From Gordonia phthalatica (lineage in GTDB: Bacteria > Actinomycetota > Actinomycetes > Mycobacteriales > Mycobacteriaceae): DNA of 64,000 bases. The stretch lies in assembly GCF_001305675.1 (NCBI RefSeq), contig NZ_CP011853.1, positions 2,356,001 to 2,420,000 on the forward strand. Direction: 5' to 3'. This document shows positions 33,431-41,591 of the stretch, one piece after another (the first letter of the stretch is position 1; the number at the start of each line of letters is the position of its first letter). Under the pieces are notes generated by a model. It was not told where the DNA came from. It was given only the letters and a program-made list of their open reading frames with translations, and did no database searches. The position numbers and the translations under genes were made by a program.

Positions 33431-34819
33431 GTGGACATCCTCATCATCGTCCTCAGTCTGATCGGCTTCGTCGCGCTGACGCTCGGCACCGCCCTGTTCG
33501 TCGCCGGTGAGTTCTCACTGACCGCACTGGAACGTTCGACGATCGCCGGCGATGTCGCCCGTCGCGGTGACCGACGTGCACGCGCGGTGGAGAAGGCACA
33601 TCGCACGCTGTCGTTCCAGCTCTCCGGCGCGCAGCTCGGCATCACGATCACCACGCTCGTCACCGGATACATCGCCGAACCGGTCCTGGCCCGGATCTTC
33701 GATCCGCTGCTCACCGCGATGAAGGTCCCGGAGGGCGCCGTCTCCGGCATCTCGCTGGCCCTGGCGCTGATCATCGCGACCTCGCTGTCGATGGTGCTCG
33801 GCGAACTGATGCCGAAGAACCTCGCCATCGCGAAGCCGTTGGGCGTCGCCCGCGCCACCGCGACACCGCTGGCGATGTTCTCCACCTTCTTCAAGTACGC
33901 GATCAACGGACTGAACGGCACCGCCAACGCCCTGGTCCGCAGGCTCGGCATCGAACCCACCGAGGAACTCGGCTCGGCGCGCTCGGCGGCCGAACTCGCG
34001 GCGCTGGTCCGGAACTCGGCGCTGCGCGGCTCGCTCGACGCCGACACCGCCACCCTCGTCGACCGGTCCCTCCGCTTCGGCGAGCTCACCGCCGAAGACC
34101 TGATGACCCCCCGGGTCCGCATCGAGTCGCTCGAACCCGGTGACTCGGTCCGCGACCTGATCGCCGCGGCGTCGCGCACCGGTCACTCGCGGTTCCTCAT
34201 CGCCGAAGCCGGCGACCTCGACAACCTGGTCGGCGTCGTCCACATCAAACAGGCCTTCACCCTGCCACCGCAGAGTCTGGCCACCACCTCGCTGCGTTCC
34301 CTCGCGCGACCGGTGACCCGCGTCCCCGACAGCCTCGACAGCGACTCACTGATGGACCGCATCTCGTCGAACGGACTCGAGGTGTGCGTGGTGATCGACG
34401 AGTACGGCGGCACCGCGGGCCTGGTGACGTCGGAGGACATCGTCGAGGAGATCCTCGGCAACGTGACCGACGAGCACGATGTGGAGGAATCCGATGTGAC
34501 GCCCGTCGGAAACGGCTTCCGCTGTTCCGGCCTGCTCCGCCTGGACGAGGTGCAGACCGCCATCGGCTACCGCGCGCCCGAGGGATCGTACGAGACGCTG
34601 GGCGGTCTGATCATGTTCTGCCTCGGCCGCATTCCGGAGACCGGAGACATCATCGACCTGCCGCTGCACGAAACCGCGAACGAGAATCCGCTCGACGGCC
34701 CCGAGCCGCGCTGGCGAGCGACCGTCGTCCAGATGGACCAGCGGCGCGTCGACAAGGTGTGGATGACCATCATCGACGGCACGGCCGTCGCCCACGGAGA
34801 CGAGGCCACCCATGAATGA
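33431..34819 (+). CDS. CNNM/CorC family membrane protein with CorC/HlyC domain
   Basis: A 462-residue protein. The DUF21 (CNNM) membrane domain with four helices covers about residues 1-180 and includes the motif LSFQLSGAQLGITITTLVTGYIAEP. Two CBS domains follow (about 215-340; ELTAEDLMTPRVRIESLEPG, EVCVVIDEYGGTAGLVTSEDIVEEILGNVTDEHD), then a CorC/HlyC domain ending in FRCSGLLRLDEVQTAIGY and RWRATVVQMDQRRVDKVWM. CNNM/CorC proteins are linked to magnesium efflux. The GTG start is 10 nt after guaB1, and the next gene overlaps by 8 nt. Confidence 0.9.
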   Translation: MDILIIVLSLIGFVALTLGTALFVAGEFSLTALERSTIAGDVARRGDRRARAVEKAHRTLSFQLSGAQLGITITTLVTGYIAEPVLARIFDPLLTAMKVPEGAVSGISLALALIIATSLSMVLGELMPKNLAIAKPLGVARATATPLAMFSTFFKYAINGLNGTANALVRRLGIEPTEELGSARSAAELAALVRNSALRGSLDADTATLVDRSLRFGELTAEDLMTPRVRIESLEPGDSVRDLIAAASRTGHSRFLIAEAGDLDNLVGVVHIKQAFTLPPQSLATTSLRSLARPVTRVPDSLDSDSLMDRISSNGLEVCVVIDEYGGTAGLVTSEDIVEEILGNVTDEHDVEESDVTPVGNGFRCSGLLRLDEVQTAIGYRAPEGSYETLGGLIMFCLGRIPETGDIIDLPLHETANENPLDGPEPRWRATVVQMDQRRVDKVWMTIIDGTAVAHGDEATHE

Positions 34820-35888
34820 CTGGTGGGGTCTGGTCCTCGCGGTGATCCTCCTCGCCGCCAACGCATTCTTCGTGGCCGCCGAGTTCTCCCTGATCGCGGC
34901 GCGTCGCGACCGACTCACCGCCCTCGAGGAGAGCGGTAAGAAGCGCGCGCGGACCGTCATCAACGCCTCCGAGCACCTGTCGCTGATGCTCGCAGGCTCG
35001 CAGCTGGGCATCACGATCTGCTCGATCCTTCTGGGCCGCGTCGCCGAACCGGCGATCGCGCACCTGATCTCTGCGCCCCTGGACTGGGCGCACGTCCCCG
35101 ACGAACTGCTCCATCCCATCGCGTTCGCCATCGGCCTGGCGATCGTGGTGATCCTGCACATCCTGCTCGGCGAGATGGTGCCGAAGAACATCGCGCTGGC
35201 CGGACCGGAGACGGTGGCGATGCTGGTGGTTCCGGTGCACCTGCAGTTCATGCGCCTGGCGAAGCCGCTGATCTGGTTCTACAACATGCTCGCCAATGTC
35301 CTGCTCCGCGTCTTCGGCGTGGAGCCGAAGGACGAGCTGACCTCCACGGTCAACGAGAGCGAGCTCGCCGACATGATCTCCGAGTCCCGGGAGACCGGGC
35401 TCCTCGACGCCGACGAGCACGAGCGCCTCACCCGCGCGTTGGAGACCGTGGAACGGACGGCGGCCGAGCTGATGATCCCGCTCGACGGCATCCGCAGCGT
35501 CCGGGTCCAGCTCGACGCCGCCACCGGCGGCCTCGGTCCGCGCCTGGGTTCGGTGGAGCGCGCGGTCCGTGAGACCGGGTACTCGCGGTTCCCGGTACGC
35601 GGGCTCGACGGCTCGTTCATCGGCTATCTGCACATCAAGGACGTCCTCGACGACATCCTCGACGAGGCGATCGGCCCGGACACGATCATCGGCATCGACC
35701 AGATCCGCCCGTTGCCGAAGATCCCCCGGAGCACACCGCTCGACGAGGCCGCGGTGGTGCTGCGCCGCACGAGCGCCCACCTCGGCGCCGTGGTCGACGA
35801 GGGCGGGACGATCCTCGGTGTCCTGGCCCTGGCCGATCTCGCCGAGGCCTTCATCGGCGACGTCCGCGACTCCACGCATCGGATCTGA
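34812..35888 (+). CDS. CNNM/CorC family membrane protein lacking CorC/HlyC domain
   Basis: A 358-residue paralogue of the preceding gene: a DUF21 membrane domain (SLMLAGSQLGITICSILLGRVAEPA, then HILLGEMVPKNIALAGPETVAML) and two CBS domains (AAELMIPLDGIRSVRVQLDA; LGAVVDEGGTILGVLALADLAEAFIGDVRD). It stops before any CorC/HlyC domain, about 100 residues shorter than its neighbour. The ATG overlaps the upstream stop by 8 nt and its stop overlaps the next start. The tandem arrangement is like Rv1842c-Rv1841c in M. tuberculosis, and the two may form a hetero-complex. Confidence 0.88.
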   Translation: MNDWWGLVLAVILLAANAFFVAAEFSLIAARRDRLTALEESGKKRARTVINASEHLSLMLAGSQLGITICSILLGRVAEPAIAHLISAPLDWAHVPDELLHPIAFAIGLAIVVILHILLGEMVPKNIALAGPETVAMLVVPVHLQFMRLAKPLIWFYNMLANVLLRVFGVEPKDELTSTVNESELADMISESRETGLLDADEHERLTRALETVERTAAELMIPLDGIRSVRVQLDAATGGLGPRLGSVERAVRETGYSRFPVRGLDGSFIGYLHIKDVLDDILDEAIGPDTIIGIDQIRPLPKIPRSTPLDEAAVVLRRTSAHLGAVVDEGGTILGVLALADLAEAFIGDVRDSTHRI

Positions 35889-36772
35889 TGGTCGACGAGC
35901 TCGTCCTCGCTCGACCGGACTGGCAGTCCCGCGCCCGAGCCCATCGCGATCGCATCGAGGCACTGATCGCGCCGTACCTGGACGCGCACCGGCGCGGCGA
36001 CAAGCACCCGGTGATCGACTTCCTGTTCACCTATTACTCCGCCCGCCCCGGTCAGGTGATGCGCTGGCATCCGGGGTACGGCGTCGCACTGGCGCAGGCC
36101 CACCGCTACCGGGAGCTCCGGGGCTACGTGTGCGACGACCGCGACACGGCACGGGTGAGCCGCGAACACCTGATCTCGCGCCTGCATCTGGTCCGCTGGA
36201 TCCTCGACATGGAGCGCGCCACCGCCGGGCGTGCACCGCGGTTGAGCTGCTTCGGCCTGCACGAGTGGGCGATGGTCTACCGGACCGGTGAGAAGCGCCA
36301 CGAGGTCCCGCTGCGTCTCGGGTCGGCGGGAACCGACGCCGTCGTCGAAGCGCATCCCCTCCGGTGCACCCACTTCGACGCCTTCCGGTTCTTCACCGAG
36401 GACGCGGTGCCGCTCAACGCGACTCCCCTCTCGCGGGCCGACGCACTCGCCAACGAGCAACCGGGGTGCCTGCACGCGAACATGGACCTGTACCGGTACT
36501 GCCTCAAGTTGACGCCGCTGATCCCCGGCGACCTCCTCGCCGAGTGCTTCGAACTGGCCTTCACCGCCCGCGCCCTCGACATGCGAGCCAGCCCGTACGA
36601 TCTGTCGTCCTACGGCTACCGACCGGTGCCGATCGAGACGCCCGACGGCCGCGCACAGTATGTGCGCGAACAGACCGCGATCGCGCGACGCGGTCAAGAG
36701 CTCCGTGAGGTCCTGGTCACAACCTGCGAAGATCTGCTCGCGGCAGCCGGCGAGACCCCGGACCTCCGATAA
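35888..36772 (+). CDS. Conserved actinobacterial protein of unknown function
   Basis: A 294-residue soluble protein. Conserved-looking segments are HPVIDFLFTYYSARPGQVMRWHPGYGV, REHLISRLHLVRWILDMERATAGR, CFGLHEWAMVYR, LRCTHFDAFRFFTEDAVPLN, QPGCLHANMDLYRYCLKLTPLIPGDLLAECFELAFTARALDMRASPYDLSSYGY. The many His, Asp and Cys in those blocks could bind a metal or a cofactor. Homologues are often labelled 3-methyladenine DNA glycosylase, but no helix-hairpin-helix or glycosylase motif is visible, so that name is not adopted. The ATG overlaps the CNNM stop by 1 nt (TGATG), so it belongs to the guaB1-CNNM operon. Confidence 0.6.
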   Translation: MVDELVLARPDWQSRARAHRDRIEALIAPYLDAHRRGDKHPVIDFLFTYYSARPGQVMRWHPGYGVALAQAHRYRELRGYVCDDRDTARVSREHLISRLHLVRWILDMERATAGRAPRLSCFGLHEWAMVYRTGEKRHEVPLRLGSAGTDAVVEAHPLRCTHFDAFRFFTEDAVPLNATPLSRADALANEQPGCLHANMDLYRYCLKLTPLIPGDLLAECFELAFTARALDMRASPYDLSSYGYRPVPIETPDGRAQYVREQTAIARRGQELREVLVTTCEDLLAAAGETPDLR

Positions 36773-36773
36773 A

Positions 36774-36799
36774 TACTCGCCAGTAACCCCAGGTACCAT
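36774..36799 (+). promoter_or_regulatory. Putative operator and promoter of glcB
   Basis: TACT-CGCC-AGTA followed by ACCCC (36774-36790) shares its core with the palindrome upstream of the crotonase gene (13026-13045). TACCAT at 36794-36799 is a candidate -10 box, giving an untranslated leader of about 80 nt before glcB. The shorter arms make this a weaker operator than the first. Confidence 0.4.
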
Positions 36800-36884
36800 G
36801 GATGATCGTGGGAGACGCCGCGCGGAATTCTCGTCCCGCGCGTCGATGTTCCCCGATGAACGCACTCGCAAAGGAAAGGTTGCC

Positions 36885-39053
36885 ATGACCGATCGCGTCA
36901 ACGTCAACGGACTGCAGGTCGCCGAAGTTCTCTACAACTTCGTCAACAACGAAGCCCTTCCCGGCACCGGCGTAGACGCCGACAAGTTCTGGGCGGGCGC
37001 AGCCGCCGTGTTCAACGACCTCGCGCCGCGCAACCGCGAACTCCTCGACGTCCGTCAGGAGCTCCAGGACAAGATCGATGCCTGGCTCCGCGACCACAAG
37101 GACTACGAGTTCTCCGAATACAAGGCCTTCCTGACCGAGATCGGCTACCTGGTGCCGGTCCCCGAGGACTTCGAGATCACCACTGACGGCGTCGACGCCG
37201 AGATCGCCGACATCCCCGGCCCGCAGCTGGTGGTCCCGGTTCTCAACGCCCGCTTCGCCCTCAATGCGTCCAACGCCCGCTGGGGCTCGCTGTACGACGC
37301 CCTGTACGGCACCGACGCCATCCCCGAGACCGACGGCGCCGAGAAGGGTTCGTCGTACAACAAGGTCCGCGGCGACAAGGTGATCGCTTTCGCCAAGGCC
37401 TTCCTCGACAAGGCGGTGCCGCTGGAGCAGTGCAGCCACGCCGATGTGACCTCGTACACGGTGGCCGACGGCGCCGTCGTCGCCGCGTTCGGCGACGGAC
37501 AGACCACCACCTTCGCCGATCCGACCGCGTTCGCCGGCTACACCGGTGAGGCCTCGGCCCCGACCGGGATCCTGCTCCGCCACAACGGCCTGCACCTGGA
37601 CATCCAGATCGACCCGACCTCGCCGATCGGCTCCACCGACGCCGCCGGCGTCAAGGACGTCGTCGTCGAGTCGGCAGTCACGACGATCATGGACTTCGAG
37701 GACTCGGTCGCCGCTGTCGACGCCGACGACAAGGTCCTCGGCTACCACAACTGGCTGGGCCTGAACCGCGGCGACCTCGCCGAAGAGGTCAGCAAGGGCG
37801 GCAAGACCTTCACCCGCACGCTGAACCCGAACCGCGTCTACACCGCTCCCGACGGCTCCGGCCAGGTGGAACTGCACGGCCGCAGCCTGCTGTTCGTCCG
37901 CAACGTCGGTCACCTGATGACCAACCCGGCCATCCTCGACGCCGACGGCAACGAGCTGCCCGAGGGCATCATGGATGCCCTGATCACCTCCGCGATCGGC
38001 ATCCACGGCATGAGTGCCGAGGGCCTGCAGAACTCGCGCACCGGTTCCATCTACATCGTGAAGCCGAAGATGCACGGACCCGACGAGGTCGCGTTCACCA
38101 GCGAACTCTTCGGTCGCGTGGAGCAGGTCCTCGGACTGCCGGAAAACACCATCAAGGTCGGCATCATGGACGAGGAGCGTCGCACCTCGGTGAACCTGAA
38201 GGCCGCGATCAAGGCCGCGTCCGCTCGCGTCGTCTTCATCAACACCGGCTTCCTGGACCGCACCGGCGACGAGATCCACACCTCGATGGAGGCCGGTCCT
38301 TTCGTCCGCAAGGCCGAGATCAAGGGCCAGAGCTGGTACCCGGCGTACGAGGACTCGAACGTCGACACCGGTCTGCACGCGGGTCTGCAGCACAAGGCGC
38401 AGATCGGCAAGGGCATGTGGGCCATGCCGGACCTGATGGCCGACATGCTGAAGCAGAAGATCGGTCACCCGCAGGCCGGCGCCAACACCGCGTGGGTGCC
38501 GTCGCCGACCGCCGCGACCCTGCACGCGCTGCACTACCACGAGGTCGACGTCTTCGAGCGCCAGGACGAGATCGCCAAGCGCGACCCCGCCAACGTCGAC
38601 GACATCCTCGTGATCCCGCTCGCGAAGGATCCGAACTGGACCGATGAGGAGAAGCAGCAGGAGCTCGACAACAACTGCCAGTCGATCCTCGGCTACGTGG
38701 TCCGGTGGATCGACCAGGGCGTCGGCTGCTCCAAGGTGCCGGACATCCACGACATCGCACTGATGGAGGATCGCGCCACGCTGCGCATCTCGAGCCAGCA
38801 TCTGGCGAACTGGATCCGCCACGGCGTGGTGACCGAGGCCGACGTCGTCGCCGCTCTGGAGCGCATGGCACCCGTCGTCGACCGCCAGAACGCGGGCGAC
38901 GCGAGCTACCGCCCGTTGGCGCCGAACTTCGACACCAACATCGCCTTCCAGGCTGCGAAGGACCTGATCCTCAAGGGTGCGGTCCAGCCGAGCGGTTACA
39001 CCGAACCGCTGCTGCACGCCGCGCGCCGCCAGTACAAGGCCGCCAACGCCTGA
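36885..39053 (+). CDS. glcB: Malate synthase G
   Basis: A 722-residue enzyme matching malate synthase G in length and sequence: LNARFALNASNARWGSLYDALYGTDAIPE, SAVTTIMDFEDSVAAVDADDKV, LLFVRNVGHLMTNPAI, KVGIMDEERRTSVNLKAAI (catalytic Arg region), NTGFLDRTGDEIHTSMEAGPFVRKA and ANTAWVPSPTAATLHALHYHEVDV. It joins glyoxylate and acetyl-CoA to make malate in the glyoxylate shunt, needed for growth on fatty acids or acetate. ATG 36885 follows AAGGAAAGG. A perfect hairpin ends the gene, and the upstream site shared with a crotonase gene suggests fatty-acid control. Confidence 0.97.
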   Translation: MTDRVNVNGLQVAEVLYNFVNNEALPGTGVDADKFWAGAAAVFNDLAPRNRELLDVRQELQDKIDAWLRDHKDYEFSEYKAFLTEIGYLVPVPEDFEITTDGVDAEIADIPGPQLVVPVLNARFALNASNARWGSLYDALYGTDAIPETDGAEKGSSYNKVRGDKVIAFAKAFLDKAVPLEQCSHADVTSYTVADGAVVAAFGDGQTTTFADPTAFAGYTGEASAPTGILLRHNGLHLDIQIDPTSPIGSTDAAGVKDVVVESAVTTIMDFEDSVAAVDADDKVLGYHNWLGLNRGDLAEEVSKGGKTFTRTLNPNRVYTAPDGSGQVELHGRSLLFVRNVGHLMTNPAILDADGNELPEGIMDALITSAIGIHGMSAEGLQNSRTGSIYIVKPKMHGPDEVAFTSELFGRVEQVLGLPENTIKVGIMDEERRTSVNLKAAIKAASARVVFINTGFLDRTGDEIHTSMEAGPFVRKAEIKGQSWYPAYEDSNVDTGLHAGLQHKAQIGKGMWAMPDLMADMLKQKIGHPQAGANTAWVPSPTAATLHALHYHEVDVFERQDEIAKRDPANVDDILVIPLAKDPNWTDEEKQQELDNNCQSILGYVVRWIDQGVGCSKVPDIHDIALMEDRATLRISSQHLANWIRHGVVTEADVVAALERMAPVVDRQNAGDASYRPLAPNFDTNIAFQAAKDLILKGAVQPSGYTEPLLHAARRQYKAANA

Positions 39054-39077
39054 TATACACGAGTAGGTGTGATCACC

Positions 39078-39106
39078 GAGCCCGGACCGGATCTCGGTCC
39101 GGGCTC
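39078..39106 (+). terminator. Hairpin terminator after glcB
   Basis: A perfect 12-bp stem (GAGCCCGGACCG and CGGTCCGGGCTC) with a 5-nt loop, 24 nt after the glcB stop. There is no T-tract. Confidence 0.75.
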
Positions 39107-39158
39107 GCTGGCTCATCGGGGACGGGTCATGACACGAATCGCCGGAGGAGGACGATCG

Positions 39159-40334
39159 GTGGCAAAGCACAACAGCGATGGGCGCAGCAGGAACTTCGTC
39201 AGTCGCCCGCTGATCGCGGTGGCACTCACTCTGATCCTGATCGCGGGCCTGGTCACCGCGTGGCGTCAGCTGGGTGATCGGATCGACGAGGAGCCGGTCG
39301 CCGCCAACCCGTGTCTCGAGGGCCCGGCCACCGTCTCCGTTCTCGCCGACCCCGCCATCGCCCCCGGGCTGCAGCAGATCGCCGAGAACTACAACAAGAC
39401 CAAGCCTGCCGTGCGTGACCACTGCATCACCGTCGAGGTGCGGCCGGCGGACGCGCGCGCCACCCTGGAAGGCCTGTCGGCCAAGACGTGGGACCAGAAG
39501 ACCTACGGTGCATTCCCGGCCGCGTGGGTGCCGCAGTCGTCGGTGTGGGCGGCATCCCTCCAGGTCGCCAAATCAGATGCGCTGCAGGGCAACCCCGAGT
39601 CACTCGTGTCGTCACCGGTGCGGCTGGCGATGGAGCCCGAACTCGCGAAGGCCATCGACGGGCGTCTGGCCTGGGCGGACCTCCCCGCTCAGACCCGTGC
39701 CGCGTCGCTCGGTGATTTCGGGCTCCGTTCGTGGGGCTCGATGCGCATCGCGATGCCGGACGGACCCCAATCCGACGCGACCGCGCTCATGACGCAGGCC
39801 GTGGCCGCCGCGACGGTGTCGGCGAAGGCTCCGCTCACCGACAAGCAGGTTCGGTCCGGCGGCGTGCAGGGCGCCATCGACGAACTGTTGTCGGCACCGC
39901 CGAGGGTGGGCGACGGCTCCATCGATGCCGCCGTCCGATCCATCGCCGAGACCACCGATCCGTCCGACGCACCGGTCCGCGCCGTCGCCGTCACCGAGCA
40001 GCAGCTGTACGCGATCACCAAGAACGACAAGAAGGCGCGTGTCGCTGCGGTGACACCGAAGGGCCCGACGCCCGTCGCCGACTACCCGGTCGTTCGGCTC
40101 GCCGGACAGGCGGTGCCGCCGCACGTGAGCGACGCCGTCGCCGAGTTCTTCACCTTCGCACGCAAACCCGTTCAGATGGAGATCCTCACCAAGTCGGGCT
40201 TCCACGGCAGCGGCCCACTCCCCGAGTCCACCGCCACCGTGACCTTCGGCGAGGTGTCCGATCAGCTCCCGCTGCCGGAACCCGCCGCCTCGGTAGCGAT
40301 CAGCCGACGCGTGTACCCGGCGGCCGCGCTGTAG
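39159..40334 (+). CDS. Anchored extracellular substrate-binding-like protein (Rv1836c-type N-terminal part)
   Basis: About 391 residues. A single membrane anchor near residues 18-40 (LIAVALTLILIAGLVTAWRQL) is followed by an extracytoplasmic domain with the layout of a type 2 periplasmic-binding fold (ATVSVLADPAIAPGLQQIAENYNKTK, DARATLEGLSAKTWDQKTYGAFPAAWVPQSSVWAASL). Related mycobacterial proteins carry a C-terminal VWA domain; none is present here, and the frame stops 8 nt before a convergent gene. GTG 39159 is preferred because GGAGGAGG lies 7 nt upstream. Ligand and role are unknown. Confidence 0.65.
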   Translation: MAKHNSDGRSRNFVSRPLIAVALTLILIAGLVTAWRQLGDRIDEEPVAANPCLEGPATVSVLADPAIAPGLQQIAENYNKTKPAVRDHCITVEVRPADARATLEGLSAKTWDQKTYGAFPAAWVPQSSVWAASLQVAKSDALQGNPESLVSSPVRLAMEPELAKAIDGRLAWADLPAQTRAASLGDFGLRSWGSMRIAMPDGPQSDATALMTQAVAAATVSAKAPLTDKQVRSGGVQGAIDELLSAPPRVGDGSIDAAVRSIAETTDPSDAPVRAVAVTEQQLYAITKNDKKARVAAVTPKGPTPVADYPVVRLAGQAVPPHVSDAVAEFFTFARKPVQMEILTKSGFHGSGPLPESTATVTFGEVSDQLPLPEPAASVAISRRVYPAAAL

Positions 40335-40341
40335 AACGCGG

Positions 40342-41544
40342 TCAGCCCCGCTCCTTCAGGATCAGGTACTGGGCGGAGATCTTCTGCTGGGCGTCGAGCA
40401 GGGACTTCCTCGACGACGCGGTCGCGTAGTACCGGCCGACGACGACGGTGCAGCCGTAGGACTTGTCCGTGGCGGAATCGACGTCCTCGACGCAGGTCGC
40501 CGTCGGCAGGTCCCGCGGCGACGCAGCTTTGCGACTTCCGGCGTCGACCTCGCGTCGCCAGGTCTCGAAACCGGTCCGCAGCTCCGACGCCTTAGCAGGC
40601 GACGAGGCTCGGAAGACGACGGTCTCGCGTTGCCCGATCAGGTCGACGCCGGCCTGGGACAGAAGTCGACTCCCCCGCTTCTTGTCGTGGTAGATGTGCG
40701 CGTACGACGCAGGTCCGACCGCAGTGCCGTCGAAGAACATGCGGTCACCGTCGCCGAGGAACGGCACAGTCAGCGTCACGAACGACGCATTACGCATAGC
40801 CGACTTCTCCGAGACGTCCGCGGACCCCGCGAGGCGCTCGATCATCAGATCGACGGATCGCTTGAGCGTCGAGGCGGTGTCCGCCGCGGACCGGCCGTAC
40901 GAGTGCACCATCAGGACATCACGACCATGCGGTACCAGCACCCTCGTCGACATGCCGGTGTCGCGTCCGCTCGCCTCGCTGGAAACCGTCATCGATCCGG
41001 CGGGGAAGCCTACGCCCGCGTCGTCGACCAGGACGTCGACCTTCTCCAGGTCGAAGCGATCGCGTGTCGCGATCAGCTCAGCTCGGTTCGCCTCCGCGGT
41101 GGGGCGGACCGCGGCGCGCGCGGCCCCGGCATCGGTGTAGCGGAACACTCCGAAGCCGAGGCTCCGGGTGTTCGGGGACCCCTCGACCGTCGGATCGGAG
41201 TTGTTGCCACCCGCCGCGAAACCGAACTGGAACTCGGCGTTCTCAGGCACTTTCTCGGCACCGTCGATGTGCGCACCGAGGTTCTTGAGGGTCGCCGCCG
41301 GCGCGGTGCCATTGGTGGTGCGGATCATCGTGTCGTCGATCTCGGAGGGAAACGGCACGTACGCGGCCAGCTCCGCACCGGCCATCCACCGCGGTGAGCT
41401 GACCCCCGCGTCCGTCTTCACCGTCTTGTACTGGCCCGCGTCGACGTCCACCGGCACACGGTGCGCCGTCCCGCTGACCTCGCAACCTGCGAGCGCCACG
41501 GTGCCCGCGAGCGCTGCCAGCACTGTCCCCATCCGTTTCCTCAC
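40342..41544 (-). CDS. Lipoprotein, DUF7373-like, paralogue 1
   Basis: A 400-residue lipoprotein. The signal peptide ends in the lipobox VALAGC, so the protein should be anchored to the outside of the membrane at Cys21 or so. Two parts follow: an N-terminal domain beginning TVKTDAGVSSPRWMAGAELAAYVPFPSEID, and a C-terminal domain with VTLTVPFLGDGDRMFFDGTAVGPASYAHIYHDKKRGS and two Cys (ATCVEDVD, GCTVVVGRYYATAS) that may form a disulfide. The function is unknown. It is about 48 nt downstream of a paralogue on the same strand and has a leaderless TAGGCT promoter of its own. Confidence 0.75.
   Translation of the reverse strand: MRKRMGTVLAALAGTVALAGCEVSGTAHRVPVDVDAGQYKTVKTDAGVSSPRWMAGAELAAYVPFPSEIDDTMIRTTNGTAPAATLKNLGAHIDGAEKVPENAEFQFGFAAGGNNSDPTVEGSPNTRSLGFGVFRYTDAGAARAAVRPTAEANRAELIATRDRFDLEKVDVLVDDAGVGFPAGSMTVSSEASGRDTGMSTRVLVPHGRDVLMVHSYGRSAADTASTLKRSVDLMIERLAGSADVSEKSAMRNASFVTLTVPFLGDGDRMFFDGTAVGPASYAHIYHDKKRGSRLLSQAGVDLIGQRETVVFRASSPAKASELRTGFETWRREVDAGSRKAASPRDLPTATCVEDVDSATDKSYGCTVVVGRYYATASSRKSLLDAQQKISAQYLILKERG
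40344..40401. repeat. 58-bp identical repeat, copy 1 (3' end of lipoprotein gene 1)
   Basis: A 58-bp stretch beginning AGCCCCGCTCCTTCAGGATC is repeated without change at 41594-41651. It encodes the shared C-terminus LLDAQQKISAQYLILKERG of the two lipoproteins, while the stop codons differ (TGA here, TAG in the other). Confidence 0.9.
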
Positions 41545-41591
41545 GCATCGAGCCTAAGGGATGAGGATCCAACCGTTCGGGGCCGATGACC

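Noticed and set aside
35888..36772. 3-methyladenine DNA glycosylase
   Set aside because: Such a label is commonly attached to homologues, but no glycosylase fold motif or helix-hairpin-helix is visible in the sequence.
36717..39422. A 901-codon frame on the minus strand opposite glcB
   Set aside because: It is a shadow of malate synthase G on the opposite strand; the translation is rich in Val, Gly, Leu and Asp with no recognisable domain.
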